From positions 18,478 to 71,767 of the forward strand of contig DLPV01000074.1 of assembly GCA_002477465.1 (NCBI GenBank): 53,290 bases of DNA. Reading direction: 5' to 3'. Position 1 is the stretch's first letter. Each line of letters opens with the position of its first letter. The notes under the pieces were generated by a model. That model worked only from the letters and a program-made list of their open reading frames with translations. It ran no database searches and was not told the origin of the DNA. This DNA is from Gammaproteobacteria bacterium UBA7449 (GTDB lineage: Bacteria > Pseudomonadota > Gammaproteobacteria > Pseudomonadales > Pseudohongiellaceae). Made by a program: the position numbers and the translations under genes. Positions 42,415 to 52,060 of the stretch are shown one piece after another.

Positions 42415-43200
42415 CTACTCCAGGGTACCCATGGCTGTCGTGTTGAATCCACCATCGACGTAGAGGATTTCGCCTGAAATGCCTGAAGCGAGGTCTGAGC
42501 ACAGAAAGGCGCCGGCATTACCGACTTCATCAATGGTGACGTTGCGGCGCAGCGGTGTTTGCTTAGCATTATAGTCGAGCATCTTGCGGAAGCTCTTGAT
42601 ACCGGAGGCGGCCAAGGTGCGAATCGGCCCTGCGGAAATGGCGTTTACCCGGGTACCTTCGGGTCCCAGGCTAGATGCCATATAGCGCACGTTTGCTTCT
42701 AGACTGGCTTTGGCCAGGCCCATCACGTTGTAGTTTGGCAGGGTCCGCATGGCGCCCAGATAGCTTAATGTCAGCAGAGAACCATTACGACCTGCCATCA
42801 GTTCCTTGCCGGCCTTGGCCAGCGCCACGAAGCTATAGGAACTAATTTCGTGCGCCGTCAGAAAGCCTTCCCTGGTGGTGATATCCACGTAATTTCCATC
42901 GAGTTCATTGCCTGGTGCAAAAGCCAGACAGTGAACGATCCCATCAAGGCCATCCCATTTTTCAGACAGCCCGAAGAATAGTTCATCGATTTGCTGGTCA
43001 CTTGTTACGTCGCAGGGGAAAACAAGGTTGGAGTCCCATTGTTCCGCGAATCCAAGTACCCGGTCTTTGAGTCTTTCATTCTGATAGGTGAACGCCAATT
43101 CGGCGCCTTCTCGATGCATGGCTGCTGCTATGCCAGATGCGATGGAGAGTTTGCTGGCTACGCCCAGAATGAGAATACGTTTTCCTGCGAGAAAGCTCAT
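42415..43200 (-). CDS. fabI: Enoyl-[acyl-carrier-protein] reductase FabI
   Basis: Performs the last reduction of each fatty-acid elongation cycle with NADH. The 261-residue protein is an atypical short-chain dehydrogenase: cofactor region ILGVASKLSIASGIA (residues 11-25), and the FabI active site Tyr147 (LSYLGA) and Tyr157-x6-Lys164 (YNVMGLAK). AFAPGNELDG and RTLAASGIKSF are also FabI-specific. It follows the POT transporter gene on the minus strand (50-base gap). The triclosan-type target site residues are present, as in other FabI proteins. Confidence 0.96.
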   Translation of the reverse strand: MSFLAGKRILILGVASKLSIASGIAAAMHREGAELAFTYQNERLKDRVLGFAEQWDSNLVFPCDVTSDQQIDELFFGLSEKWDGLDGIVHCLAFAPGNELDGNYVDITTREGFLTAHEISSYSFVALAKAGKELMAGRNGSLLTLSYLGAMRTLPNYNVMGLAKASLEANVRYMASSLGPEGTRVNAISAGPIRTLAASGIKSFRKMLDYNAKQTPLRRNVTIDEVGNAGAFLCSDLASGISGEILYVDGGFNTTAMGTLE

Positions 43201-43250
43201 AACATTTGTTCCTTGCTTTAGAGTTCTATTAACTAATAATGTTGATCGGC

Positions 43251-44786
43251 TTAAGCAGTCGCTGGCACCTGTTCGGCTTTCTGGTCAATGGGTGACTCCC
43301 AGTTTTTGGTCTTTAATGCGAAGATCGCTATCACGACGCCAATGGCTATGGTGAATAAACTAATCTGGAGGTACAGGCTTGGCATTTGCTGAATGTTTTC
43401 TGGATCGAAGTTACCTGCGACCAGGCCCGCAACCACGTTGCCGATTGAATAGGTCAGAGTAAAAACCCCCATCATCTGCCCGGCGAAACGCTTTGGCGAT
43501 AGCTTGCTGACTGCGCTGAGAGCAACGGGGCTGAGGCAGAGTTCGCCCACTGTGTGCAGGAAATAGGTGGCCACAAGCCAATAGGGGGCAGCAAGCATGC
43601 CTGAGGCGGCGACTTGCGCTGCGAAAAACATGACGATAAAACCGGTTGCCATGATGATCAAGCCGAGCGCGCACTTGATACAATAGGAGGGATTGATCAT
43701 ACGCTTTGTAAGGTTAATCCAAAGCGCCGCGAAAAATGGCGATAGGATAACTATAAAAAACGAATTTGCTGACTGGAACCAGGCGGGGGGAATCTCAAAG
43801 CTATTTATGATTCGGTCAGTATAGTCGCGCCCAAACAAATTAAGGGACGATCCAGCCTGTTCGAATCCGGCCCAAAAAAACGTGGAAGCAACGCATACCA
43901 GGAACAAAGATCCCAGGGAGCGTTTCTCAGTTGGGCTAAGCTCAGCGAAAGCATAGATACCGGCATAGTAAGCCAGAAATACTGCAGTAATAGTCAGGGC
44001 GACATAACGAGCTAGGGTCACGGGGTCAATGCGGAGCGCGCCGCTTATAACAAACGTAGTCAGCAATCCAATCAGGGCAACACTGGCAAGTATGGCTAAC
44101 TGGCTGTTGCGTTGCCCCACAGCAGATAAAACCTGAGTTGGAGATACCCCTTCGCCCTGGAGTCTGTTCAGGGTTCGGCGGAACTGTACAAGTCCCAGAC
44201 CCATACCTATCGCGGCAGCGCCGAACGCCCAGTGGTAACCGACGTTAACCTGGAGCCATCCGCACACTAAATAGCCAATAACCGAGCCAAGGTTAATTCC
44301 CATATAGTACAGGGTGTAGCCCGCATCCCGGCGCTCATCATCGCGGGAATAAAGTTGACCAACCAGCGCCCCGATATTGGGTTTCAACAGGCCAGTTCCG
44401 GCCACTACAAATACCAGGCCTACGAAAAACGTGCTGTCATTGGGAATTGCCAGCAGGATGTGGCCGCACATGATTATGATCCCGCCGTACCAGACAGCCT
44501 GTTGACTGCCGATCATGCGGTCCGCGATCCAGCCGCCGGGTAGTCCCATGAAATACACTGCGCCAGTATATAAACCATAGATAGCCGTGGCCGATGCCAC
44601 GGTGATGCCTAACCCACCCTCCTGAATACTCAGGGTCATATAGAGCACTAACAGGGCGCGCATGCCGTAGTAGCTCATGCGCTCCCACATCTCGGTAAAG
44701 AATAAGGTGGAGAGTCCGGCTGGATGGCCAAAAAACTCCTCGTTTCGATTTGTTGCTGCGGATTGCTGTACGGCTGGTTCTGTCAT
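43251..44786 (-). CDS. Proton-dependent oligopeptide (POT) transporter
   Basis: A 511-residue inner-membrane protein of the major facilitator superfamily that imports di- and tripeptides with protons. The POT signature FFTEMWERMSYYGMRALLVLYM (ExxERxxYYG) is in helix 1, and GxLKPNIGALVGQLYSRDDERRDAGYT near helix 4 is the second hallmark. About 14 membrane segments are visible. The second helical bundle carries FFWAGFEQAGSSLNLF. It lies 17 bases downstream of mltD on the minus strand, so the two may be co-transcribed; the link with peptidoglycan peptides is only suggestive. Confidence 0.93.
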   Translation of the reverse strand: MTEPAVQQSAATNRNEEFFGHPAGLSTLFFTEMWERMSYYGMRALLVLYMTLSIQEGGLGITVASATAIYGLYTGAVYFMGLPGGWIADRMIGSQQAVWYGGIIIMCGHILLAIPNDSTFFVGLVFVVAGTGLLKPNIGALVGQLYSRDDERRDAGYTLYYMGINLGSVIGYLVCGWLQVNVGYHWAFGAAAIGMGLGLVQFRRTLNRLQGEGVSPTQVLSAVGQRNSQLAILASVALIGLLTTFVISGALRIDPVTLARYVALTITAVFLAYYAGIYAFAELSPTEKRSLGSLFLVCVASTFFWAGFEQAGSSLNLFGRDYTDRIINSFEIPPAWFQSANSFFIVILSPFFAALWINLTKRMINPSYCIKCALGLIIMATGFIVMFFAAQVAASGMLAAPYWLVATYFLHTVGELCLSPVALSAVSKLSPKRFAGQMMGVFTLTYSIGNVVAGLVAGNFDPENIQQMPSLYLQISLFTIAIGVVIAIFALKTKNWESPIDQKAEQVPATA

Positions 44787-44803
44787 GTTGGTTTGAGTCC
44801 CAT

Positions 44804-46417
44804 TCAGGGTGCGACAACTTGGATTTGCTGTCCGGGAAAGATTAGATCATTTCTGCCCAGGTCGTTCCAACGCAGCAGATCTGCGAGGTTGGCACTATAG
44901 CGTTCAGCGATGCCGGCCATGGTATCACCGCGCCGAACGCGATAGATCTTGCTGCCACTGCGATTGGCAGGGAAATCCGCAGCGAGAGTGGAGGTTTCCA
45001 TAAAGCCGAAATCCAGCTCCTGGCCAGGTTGCAGCAAAGCATCGCGATCCAGCTGGTTGTAGGCAGCGATGTCACTGGAGCGCAGGTCAAAACGCCGGGC
45101 AATGCTCCATAGATTGTCACCCCGGCGCACCACATAGCGAGGCGGGACCGCAACCGCAAGCCTGGTTTCTGGCAGCGGCGGCTGCAAACTGGCCAGATCT
45201 GCCTCTGATAAGCCGCTCCCGCGTGGAATAAGCAATGGGCGCCCAGCGATTATCCTTGAGCCCCGGATCTGATTGATGATTCGCAGTGTCTCTACAGTAG
45301 TGCCGAGGCGCGAGGCGATGCCTCCTAGCGTATCTCCGGGCCGGATCCGATAATGCTCCCAGGAAACATACCGAGAGCGATCGAGTGACGCGAGACTATT
45401 CTGAAACTGATTCTTCATCTGCTTTGGTACCGCGACAATTTGCGGCTGTTCGGGGTGGGTCGCCCACTGCAGATATCCAGGGTTCAGACTCCTGATAGTT
45501 TCCAGATCAACACCAAGCATAGCGGCTACCTGTGCCAGGTCGATCTGGCTGCCTACGTCCACCAGAGCCAGCGGCTCTTCATTGGCAATTTTGGCCAATT
45601 CGATCCCATGATCTTGGGGATTCAATACGATCTGAGCTAGCGCCAGCACGCGTGGCACATGGGAGCGAGTCTCTGGTGCCAGCGGCAATTCCCAAAAATC
45701 GAGTTCGCCAATCTCGGCGTCACGCCGCCGGAACGCTCGCCGCACGTTGCCGCCGCCGGTGTTATATGCGGCCAGCGTGATCAGCCAGTCCCCGTCAAAC
45801 TGGTCGTTAAGTACTTCGAGATAATCCAGAGCTGCGACGGTAGATGCTCTGGGGTCGCGCCTGCCATCAAACCACCAGTCCTGCTGCAGCCCAAATGATC
45901 TTGCGGTGGGCGCGACGAATTGCCAGAGGCCCACCGCGTTTTGTCGAGAGTGTGCTGCCGGATTAAACGTGCTTTCGACCATTGGTAGCAGTGCCAGTTC
46001 CATTGGCAGGCCGCGGCGCTCAATCTCGGCAACTATCCAGAACAGAAAAGGTGAGGCACGCTCCGTAATAAGATCAAAGTAGCGCTGATTTTCAGAGTAG
46101 CGCGGCAGCTGTTCCAATACCGCTGAATGGGAATAGTAGGGCGACAGTTGAAGTGAGGTGCGCATCCGCTCCCATAGCGATGAGTAGCCAGCTGGCGTTT
46201 CTGAGGTTTCGCGGGGAACGAGAGCGGAGGTGTTTGCATGTGGCCTCTCAAGCCTTACTCCTTCTGTGAGTTCAGCTTGTTGCGTGCGGTTTGATTGTGC
46301 CGGGCCGGGTTTTAGTTCGGTGCTGGTTTGACAGCCAATAAGGATGGCACACAGCAGTAACAGCTGTGCTGCTCTGGTGCGTGGGCCCGCGTTGATCTTC
46401 ATGTTGAATGTGTTCAT
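44804..46417 (-). CDS. mltD: Membrane-bound lytic murein transglycosylase D with three LysM repeats
   Basis: A 537-residue lipoprotein (lipobox LIGC, Cys29) that cleaves peptidoglycan glycan strands. The SLT catalytic domain spans about 125-240, with Glu148 in LLPMVESTFNP followed by AHSRQNAVGLWQFV and LITLAAYNTGGGNVRRA. Three C-terminal LysM repeats bind glycan: about 340-385 (YRIRPGDTLGGIASRLG), 410-455 (YVVRRGDNLWSIARRFD) and 485-535 (YRVRRGDTMAGIAERYS). Start is uncertain: ATGs at 46429, 46417 and 46402 are all in frame after the gloB stop at 46437; I used 46417. gloB upstream, POT transporter downstream. Confidence 0.94.
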   Translation of the reverse strand: MNTFNMKINAGPRTRAAQLLLLCAILIGCQTSTELKPGPAQSNRTQQAELTEGVRLERPHANTSALVPRETSETPAGYSSLWERMRTSLQLSPYYSHSAVLEQLPRYSENQRYFDLITERASPFLFWIVAEIERRGLPMELALLPMVESTFNPAAHSRQNAVGLWQFVAPTARSFGLQQDWWFDGRRDPRASTVAALDYLEVLNDQFDGDWLITLAAYNTGGGNVRRAFRRRDAEIGELDFWELPLAPETRSHVPRVLALAQIVLNPQDHGIELAKIANEEPLALVDVGSQIDLAQVAAMLGVDLETIRSLNPGYLQWATHPEQPQIVAVPKQMKNQFQNSLASLDRSRYVSWEHYRIRPGDTLGGIASRLGTTVETLRIINQIRGSRIIAGRPLLIPRGSGLSEADLASLQPPLPETRLAVAVPPRYVVRRGDNLWSIARRFDLRSSDIAAYNQLDRDALLQPGQELDFGFMETSTLAADFPANRSGSKIYRVRRGDTMAGIAERYSANLADLLRWNDLGRNDLIFPGQQIQVVAP

Positions 46418-46436
46418 GCAGAGCGCCATCGCCTGA

Positions 46437-47216
46437 TTAGAAATTGTCTTTCCAGGCTCGCAGGGCGGCAAACACGTCAACCGAAGAATCCAATGCGGTG
46501 CTGCTTTGACTCTTGAGTTGCTTAATGATTTGGTCGTTATCACAGCGCAAGAATGGATTGGTCGCCAGTTCCAGGCCGATTGAGGAGGGTAGAGTGGGTT
46601 GGGCTTGATTGCGCTTGGCCTGCTCTGCAACTGCACGTGACTTCAATGCTGGGTTGTGTGCGTCCGCCGCTGCAGCAAACTTGAGGTTTGCCATGGTATA
46701 TTCATGGGTACAGTACACTGCTGTATTGCTCGCCAACGCGGTCAGCTTGGCAAGTGACTCGAACATCATAGCTGGAGATCCTTCGAACAGTCGCCCACAG
46801 CCCGCCGCGAATAATGTGTCGCCGCAAAACAGCGTGGGTGGAGCCGTGTCGTCGCTAAAATAAGCGATATGATCAAGAGTGTGACCTGGTACCTCTAGTA
46901 CAGAAAAGCGCGCGCCAAATAGTTGAATGTCGTCACCTTCAGCGACGAAATTTGTTATTCCTTTGATGTTACTTGGGCGCGGACCGAAAATGGTTGGCTT
47001 ATATTTCTCCGCGAGTCTGGCCAGGCCACCAGTATGGTCAGGATGATGATGAGTGACCAGAATATGGGTCAGATTCAGCTTGTGGCTTTCAGCGAATTCG
47101 AGCACCGGGGCCGGATCGCCAGGGTCCACCACTGCGAATTCATTCTCGTCAGCGCTGACGATTGCCCAAATGTAGTTGTCCTGGAACGCAGGAATTGGAT
47201 GTATGCGCTTGAACAT
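46437..47216 (-). CDS. gloB: Hydroxyacylglutathione hydrolase (glyoxalase II)
   Basis: GloB hydrolyses S-D-lactoylglutathione to D-lactate and glutathione, completing methylglyoxal detoxification. The 259-residue protein has the metallo-beta-lactamase motif THHHPDH (His56, His58, Asp60, His61), the GHTLDHIAYF metal segment, GDTLFAAGCGRLFEG and the C-terminal glutathione-binding region with FLRCD. ATG at 47216 begins the typical MFKRIHPIPAFQDNYIW. Directly upstream of mltD, a common gammaproteobacterial pair. Confidence 0.94.
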   Translation of the reverse strand: MFKRIHPIPAFQDNYIWAIVSADENEFAVVDPGDPAPVLEFAESHKLNLTHILVTHHHPDHTGGLARLAEKYKPTIFGPRPSNIKGITNFVAEGDDIQLFGARFSVLEVPGHTLDHIAYFSDDTAPPTLFCGDTLFAAGCGRLFEGSPAMMFESLAKLTALASNTAVYCTHEYTMANLKFAAAADAHNPALKSRAVAEQAKRNQAQPTLPSSIGLELATNPFLRCDNDQIIKQLKSQSSTALDSSVDVFAALRAWKDNF

Positions 47217-47376
47217 GAATAGCTTATAGCCTTCTTTGATTACTTGAACAACTGTCATGATAGCGAGAAATGCCACAGAATCATATGCTTAGCACTTAGT
47301 CAGTGAGGCTGGTGCTGGCGCCACTGGCGGGATAGAATTTTACTTCCGTCAGACTGAATCTCGCTCGATTAATGCC

Positions 47377-48168
47377 ATGAACGTGTATTCCAAACATGAG
47401 ACCCGCCGCAGGCTGCTGAAAGGATTTCCCGACTCAGACATGTTGGCTAATCTGGTTGGGCAATGGTTTCACACGCCGCAGGGTCAAGCGGTGTGGCAGG
47501 CTGAAAAGGCCCTTACAGATCCTCTGCTCAGTCGTTTGTTTGGCTACCACATCCTGCAGATTGGCTGTAACGAGGAGTTTTCCCTTGTCACGGAAAGCCC
47601 AGTGGGCCACAAGGTGATTTTTGCTCCAAGCTGGCGTCCCGGCAGCGCGAATCCAGTCGCAGATAATGAGGAATTACCCCTGGCCACTGACAGTATTGAT
47701 GTCGTGGTGTTGCATCATGCCCTGGATTTTACCGAGGACAGTCATCGGCTTTTGCGCGAAGCGACCCGAGTGCTGCGCCCGGGCGGTCAATTGTTAATAG
47801 TTGGATTCAACCCGATCAGTTTCTGGGGATTTTGGAAGTTGTTTAAGCGGAAGACTAATTTACCCTGGAGTGCCAGATTTATTTCACGCCGTCGCCTGAC
47901 TGATTGGCTGCAACTGTTGGATCTGCATCTGGATTCGACTCAGCTGTGCCTGCATTTTCTGCCGTTTAAGCTGCGCAGTATCCTCAAGCATGCTTCCCGA
48001 TTTGAGCGCTTTGCCAGTAAGCTGGGCTCGCCCCTGGGCGGGGTCTATGTCATGCTCTGCGTGAAGCAGGTTGCTCCGATTACGCCAATCGTGCCGCGCT
48101 GGCGGCCGCTCAGAACCCGAACGGTGGCAATGCCAGCAGCGGAAAAAGCGCGAGTCAAAATTCATTGA
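47377..48168 (+). CDS. SAM-dependent methyltransferase (YafS-like)
   Basis: A 263-residue class I methyltransferase. The glycine motif is weak (ILQIGCNEEFSL), followed by an acidic strand end, NEELPLATDSIDVVVLHHALDF (residues about 94-116) and VLRPGGQLLIVGFNP, the usual motif order. The C-terminal third is basic. Its target is unknown. Like E. coli yafS it lies between gloB (divergent) and rnhA, a conserved neighbourhood. Confidence 0.85.
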   Translation: MNVYSKHETRRRLLKGFPDSDMLANLVGQWFHTPQGQAVWQAEKALTDPLLSRLFGYHILQIGCNEEFSLVTESPVGHKVIFAPSWRPGSANPVADNEELPLATDSIDVVVLHHALDFTEDSHRLLREATRVLRPGGQLLIVGFNPISFWGFWKLFKRKTNLPWSARFISRRRLTDWLQLLDLHLDSTQLCLHFLPFKLRSILKHASRFERFASKLGSPLGGVYVMLCVKQVAPITPIVPRWRPLRTRTVAMPAAEKARVKIH

Positions 48169-48213
48169 ACCTGGCAAGCCATGAATCCCATTCGACCCCG
48201 GGGCTAAATCCAA

Positions 48214-48651
48214 GTGTCTGAACACGTAGAGATGTATACCGACGGCGCTTGCCGAGGCAATCCAGGCAAGGGCGGCTGGGGTGTTTTGCTGCGCTTCGGA
48301 GCAGCTGAAAAGACACTGTATGGTGGTGAAGAGCTAACCACAAACAATCGTATGGAGCTCACGGCTGTAATTAAGGGCTTGGAAGCGCTGAATAAGCCGT
48401 GCTCGGTCCTGGTGACTACAGACTCAAAATATGTGCTGTCGGGAATGACAGAATGGATGCCGAACTGGAAAAAACGTAATTGGAAAACCGCCAGTAAGAA
48501 ACCGGTGCTCAATGTAGATTTATGGCAACAGCTGGATGCCCAGGTGCAACAACACGACGTCAGCTGGGAATGGGTTAAAGGTCACAGCGGCCACCCTGAG
48601 AACGAGCTGGCGGATCAGTTGGCGAATCAGGGAATTGATGAGCTGCACTAG
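48214..48651 (+). CDS. rnhA: Ribonuclease HI
   Basis: Cleaves RNA in RNA-DNA hybrids during replication. The 145-residue protein has the active-site set: Asp10 (MYTDGACRGNPGKGGWG), Glu in NRMELTAVIKGL, Asp in TTDSKYVL and the late GHSGHPENELADQLA with His and Asp. The likely start is a GTG at 48214. It follows the methyltransferase gene by 45 bases and precedes dnaQ by 55. Confidence 0.96.
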   Translation: MSEHVEMYTDGACRGNPGKGGWGVLLRFGAAEKTLYGGEELTTNNRMELTAVIKGLEALNKPCSVLVTTDSKYVLSGMTEWMPNWKKRNWKTASKKPVLNVDLWQQLDAQVQQHDVSWEWVKGHSGHPENELADQLANQGIDELH

Positions 48652-48706
48652 CTGAACCTAAGCTTGGTGTCACGCGGGTAGAATTTCAACTGAGAACGGA
48701 TTAGAG

Positions 48707-49423
48707 ATGAGGCAGGTTGTACTTGATACAGAAACGACTGGATTGGACCCGCAGCAGGGGCATCGCGTTATTGAGATCGGCTGTGTCGAAATCCAAAATC
48801 GCCGCCTAACAGGCCGGCATTTCCATCAGTACCTGAATCCCGACCGTGAAATCGATGAGGCTGCCATCGAGGTGCATGGAATTACTACACATTTCCTGGC
48901 TGATAAGCCTCGTTTTGAGCAGGTCGAGGCCGATTTTCTGGAATTTGTCTCTGGCGCTGAATTGGTAATACACAATGCGCCCTTTGATATTGGCTTTCTT
49001 GATTACGAACTGAAGTTGAGTGGCTCAGGGCAGGGCAAGATGGCGAATATCTGCGCTATTCTAGACTCGCTAGTTCTGGCGCGCGAGAAACATCCGGGGC
49101 AACGCAATAATCTGGATGCGCTATGTAAGCGCTACGGCGTAGACAATACCCAGCGCGATCTGCACGGTGCGTTACTCGATGCTGAGATCCTGGCAGATGT
49201 CTATCTGCTTATGACCAGCGGACAGTCCAGCCTGTCACTGCGCGAGGAGCAAGAGGAGCGAACAGTGGCGGCGCGAAGGGATCGAAAATTCGATCCCAAT
49301 AGGCCACCGCTGCGAATTGTTGCTGCTACAGCTGATGAACTTGAAAGTCATGAGGCCTGCCTGAATGAGATCGATGAGGCGAGCGACGGCGGCAGTTTAT
49401 GGCGGCGACTTGATAAGGCATAA
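48707..49423 (+). CDS. dnaQ: DNA polymerase III epsilon subunit (proofreading)
   Basis: The 3'-5' exonuclease of the replicative polymerase. The 238-residue protein has Exo I VLDTETTGLDP (Asp7, Glu9), Exo II VIHNAPFDIGFLDYEL, and Exo III HGALLDAEILADVYL (His and Asp), the DEDDh pattern. The C-terminal part after about residue 185 is the polymerase-binding tail. Adjacent to rnhA as usual, here on the same strand rather than divergent. Confidence 0.95.
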   Translation: MRQVVLDTETTGLDPQQGHRVIEIGCVEIQNRRLTGRHFHQYLNPDREIDEAAIEVHGITTHFLADKPRFEQVEADFLEFVSGAELVIHNAPFDIGFLDYELKLSGSGQGKMANICAILDSLVLAREKHPGQRNNLDALCKRYGVDNTQRDLHGALLDAEILADVYLLMTSGQSSLSLREEQEERTVAARRDRKFDPNRPPLRIVAATADELESHEACLNEIDEASDGGSLWRRLDKA

Positions 49424-49592
49424 GTGACAGATTTAAAGCCATATTTTTTGTGAGTCAGCGGGTGCTTTAAATCCGCAATCATTAGCGACCAGACGCCGCG
49501 AAACTGCTTGAACAGGCCACTCGAAAGCTATAGTATTTGCTGGTTTTGGGGCCGGCGAACCGAAAAAGTCTCGAAAATACAATAACAAAAGT

Positions 49593-49611
49593 TTAAGTCG
49601 TCTAGACTTAA
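49593..49611. promoter_or_regulatory. Inverted repeat upstream of the ArsB/NhaD-type permease
   Basis: TTAAGTC and GACTTAA (seven-base arms) separated by GTCTA, about 83 bases ahead of the permease start. It contains TAGACT, which could be a -10. It may be an operator, but there is no matching regulator nearby. Confidence 0.35.
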
Positions 49612-49693
49612 TTAAAACCTGCAAACGCTGATTAGCCATTGGGATAATCAAGTCGGCAGTTTCATATTCAGCTCTCGATGAGGACAAACACTT

Positions 49694-51073
49694 ATGGAAA
49701 CCCTTGAATGGAATAACGATATGCTGGTCTCGGCACTCGTGCTAGCTGTGACATTTATCGCTATCTTTACGGAAGAAATACACAAAATTCATCGGGTGAA
49801 ATGTGGCATGGCTGGCGCCGCGGTAATGATCGTGTTGGGTCAGTCCATGGGTTTCTACAATCCAGATCAAGCGGTTGAGGCAATAGACTGGAACGTGGTT
49901 TTCCTTCTGGGCGGCATGATGACTATCGTGGCGATCATGATCCCCACCGGGGGCTTTCAACAGATGGCCTACTGGGCCGCTGACTTCAGTAAGGGGCGTT
50001 TGTTTCTGCTGCTGGCGTTGATTGGTTCACTGGTAACCGGATTGTCATTGCTGTTGGATAACGTGACTACTGTGGTGATTTTCGGTCCGCTGATTATTCT
50101 GATTTGTCAGTCGCTTCGAGTTTCGCCAATTCCCTATCTACTGGCTGCTGCGCTGTTGTCCGACACGGGCGGTGTGGCGACGCTGGTTGGTGATCCACCC
50201 AACCTGATGATTGGTTCTGCCTTTGGAATCGGCTTTAATACTTTCCTAATTCACATGGGTGGCATGGTGCTGGTGGCTTGGCTAGTGGTACTTGTGATGC
50301 TGCGCACCCTGTTCAAGGAAGAGCTTGCGGTTACGCCCCATGAGCTGGACTTGACAGACCGTGAGCCATTGTCAGACCCCAAGACCTGGTACGGCGCTAT
50401 GGGTGTGCTGGGGATAATGGTAATTGGCTTCATCATGCACAATGCCCTGCACTGGGAGCCGTGGTTCGTTACTGCGCTCGGACTAACCGCATTGGCATTT
50501 ATAGGCAAAGACCTTGATATGGAAGAAGCGTTTGCCCATACCGAACTTGCCCTCCTCATGTTCTTTATTTCTCTATTCATCATTGTCGGTGGCGTGGAGC
50601 ATAGCCAGTTTCTCGAATACCTGGGCACGTTTATCATTCCATTTGTTCAGGAAGATCTGCTGGTGGCTACACTGCTGCTAATGTGGGTGGCTGCATTCTT
50701 GTCCGCTGCTATCGATAACATTCCTTTCACCGCAGCGATGATTCCGATTATTGCCGGTATGGAAACGCAGGGGATTAACGTCACACCACTGTTCTGGGGG
50801 CTTGCTGCTGGTGTTGGTATGGGCGGTAACGGTACCCATATTGGTTCCACCGCGAACGTATTCATCGTTACCATCTCCGAGAAAATGGCCAAGGACGCTG
50901 GCGATCCCAGCCTCGCAATCACGCCTGGCATGTGGATGCGTAAGGGTCTGCCGGTAATGTTGGTGACTCTGGTGACCTGTACCATCATTATGTGGACGTT
51001 CTGGGACTTCTACTCAGCGCCGATTGAAACCACTTCAGCGGTTGTAGGGGAAGTCATGGGCGGCGGACACTAA
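49694..51073 (+). CDS. ArsB/NhaD-type (SLC13-like) ion permease
   Basis: A 459-residue inner-membrane protein with about 11-12 membrane helices of the ion transporter superfamily. Diagnostic stretches are TEEIHKIHRVKCGMAGAA at the N-terminus, DWNVVFLLGGMM, LLDNVTTVVIFGPLII and DTGGVATLVGDPPNLMIGSA in the first half, and AAIDNIPFTAAMIPII with GGNGTHIGSTANVF in the second, the mirrored repeat of this family. Relatives include NhaD Na+/H+ antiporters and P-protein/ArsB permeases; sodium or other ions cannot be decided by reading. Stand-alone, followed by a terminator. Confidence 0.82.
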   Translation: METLEWNNDMLVSALVLAVTFIAIFTEEIHKIHRVKCGMAGAAVMIVLGQSMGFYNPDQAVEAIDWNVVFLLGGMMTIVAIMIPTGGFQQMAYWAADFSKGRLFLLLALIGSLVTGLSLLLDNVTTVVIFGPLIILICQSLRVSPIPYLLAAALLSDTGGVATLVGDPPNLMIGSAFGIGFNTFLIHMGGMVLVAWLVVLVMLRTLFKEELAVTPHELDLTDREPLSDPKTWYGAMGVLGIMVIGFIMHNALHWEPWFVTALGLTALAFIGKDLDMEEAFAHTELALLMFFISLFIIVGGVEHSQFLEYLGTFIIPFVQEDLLVATLLLMWVAAFLSAAIDNIPFTAAMIPIIAGMETQGINVTPLFWGLAAGVGMGGNGTHIGSTANVFIVTISEKMAKDAGDPSLAITPGMWMRKGLPVMLVTLVTCTIIMWTFWDFYSAPIETTSAVVGEVMGGGH

Positions 51074-51138
51074 TTCTTATTCGCGCGTTGCGAGTTCCTA
51101 ATTATCACGACAGGTTAGTTTGCTAACCGTCCGCAATC

Positions 51139-51167
51139 AAACAGGCAACCCTCGGGTTGCCTGTTTC
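51139..51167 (+). terminator. Rho-independent terminator after the permease
   Basis: Perfect stem AACAGGCAACC / GGTTGCCTGTT (about 51140-51150 with 51155-51165), loop CTCG, and a short T-rich tail (TTTCGTT). It lies about 65 bases past the permease stop. Confidence 0.75.
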
Positions 51168-51193
51168 GTTAGAGGGTATACATAGTTCAGCTC

Positions 51194-52006
51194 ATGAGTG
51201 GTTACTTTCACAGACTTGAAGCTTTAGGCAGCAATGATCGCGTGCTGCTGTTTGTCGGGCAGCGACTGCTGGTAAAGGACGGCGAGTTCCTGTGGCAGGT
51301 AGATCAAATCTCTAAGGAATTATTTGCAAAAGACACATTGATTAAAGTCAGTCATGGGCATGAGAGCTTCCTGGCGACGCAGGCACTGGAAGGTGCCGAG
51401 CAGTTGTTAGACGCTGAATCACGCTCCTTAAGAAGCCTGCTGTTCGAAGGCGATGAGCGCACGATGTTCGTAGCCGGCAAGGCCAATCAGCTTCTGGATT
51501 GGCATGCCTCGCATCGCTTTTGTGGCTATTGCGGCGGCTCGACGATCCCCGACCGCTCAGGGCAAGCCTTGTTTTGCGACACTTGCAAACATTCCTTTTT
51601 CCCTCGCATCAACCCCTGTGCAATTATGTTGGTAGTTGATGGTCGTCGAATTCTACTCGCTCGCAATGCGCGCTACCGTACCGGGTTTTATAGCTGTCTT
51701 GCCGGGTTTATTGAGGTTGGAGAGTCGGCAGAAGACACTGTCAAACGTGAGGTGATGGAGGAAGTGGGCGTAGAGGTCGACAACATTCGCTACTTTAAGA
51801 GTCAGTCTTGGCCCTTTCCTTCACAGCTGATGCTGGGTTTTTTCGCCGACTATGTGTCCGGAGATATCGTTCCCGAACCGGGAGAAATTGAAGAAGCCGA
51901 CTGGTATGACATTGATGACCTGCCAAACATACCGGCGGCTAATATCAGTGTTGCGGGACAACTCATAGAACACTACGTCAGGCAGATGCAATCCCAGTCC
52001 GGATAA
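51194..52006 (+). CDS. nudC: NADH pyrophosphatase NudC
   Basis: Hydrolyses NADH/NAD+ and removes NAD caps from RNA in relatives. The 270-residue protein has a zinc ribbon (CGYCGG and CDTCKHSFFPRINP, about residues 113-140) and the Nudix box GFIEVGESAEDTVKREVMEEVG (about 175-197), followed by SQSWPFPSQLMLGF, the NudC SQPWPFPxS signature. Full length for the family. Followed by sohB after 54 bases. Confidence 0.94.
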   Translation: MSGYFHRLEALGSNDRVLLFVGQRLLVKDGEFLWQVDQISKELFAKDTLIKVSHGHESFLATQALEGAEQLLDAESRSLRSLLFEGDERTMFVAGKANQLLDWHASHRFCGYCGGSTIPDRSGQALFCDTCKHSFFPRINPCAIMLVVDGRRILLARNARYRTGFYSCLAGFIEVGESAEDTVKREVMEEVGVEVDNIRYFKSQSWPFPSQLMLGFFADYVSGDIVPEPGEIEEADWYDIDDLPNIPAANISVAGQLIEHYVRQMQSQSG

Positions 52007-52060
52007 GCTATAAACTGCAATCCCATACTCGCTATAAAGAAGACTAAAAAGGAGCTCTGA

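Noticed and set aside
49433..49687. 84-codon minus-strand frame ahead of the permease
   Set aside because: No domain-like sequence, no ribosome-binding site, and it overlaps the permease promoter region.
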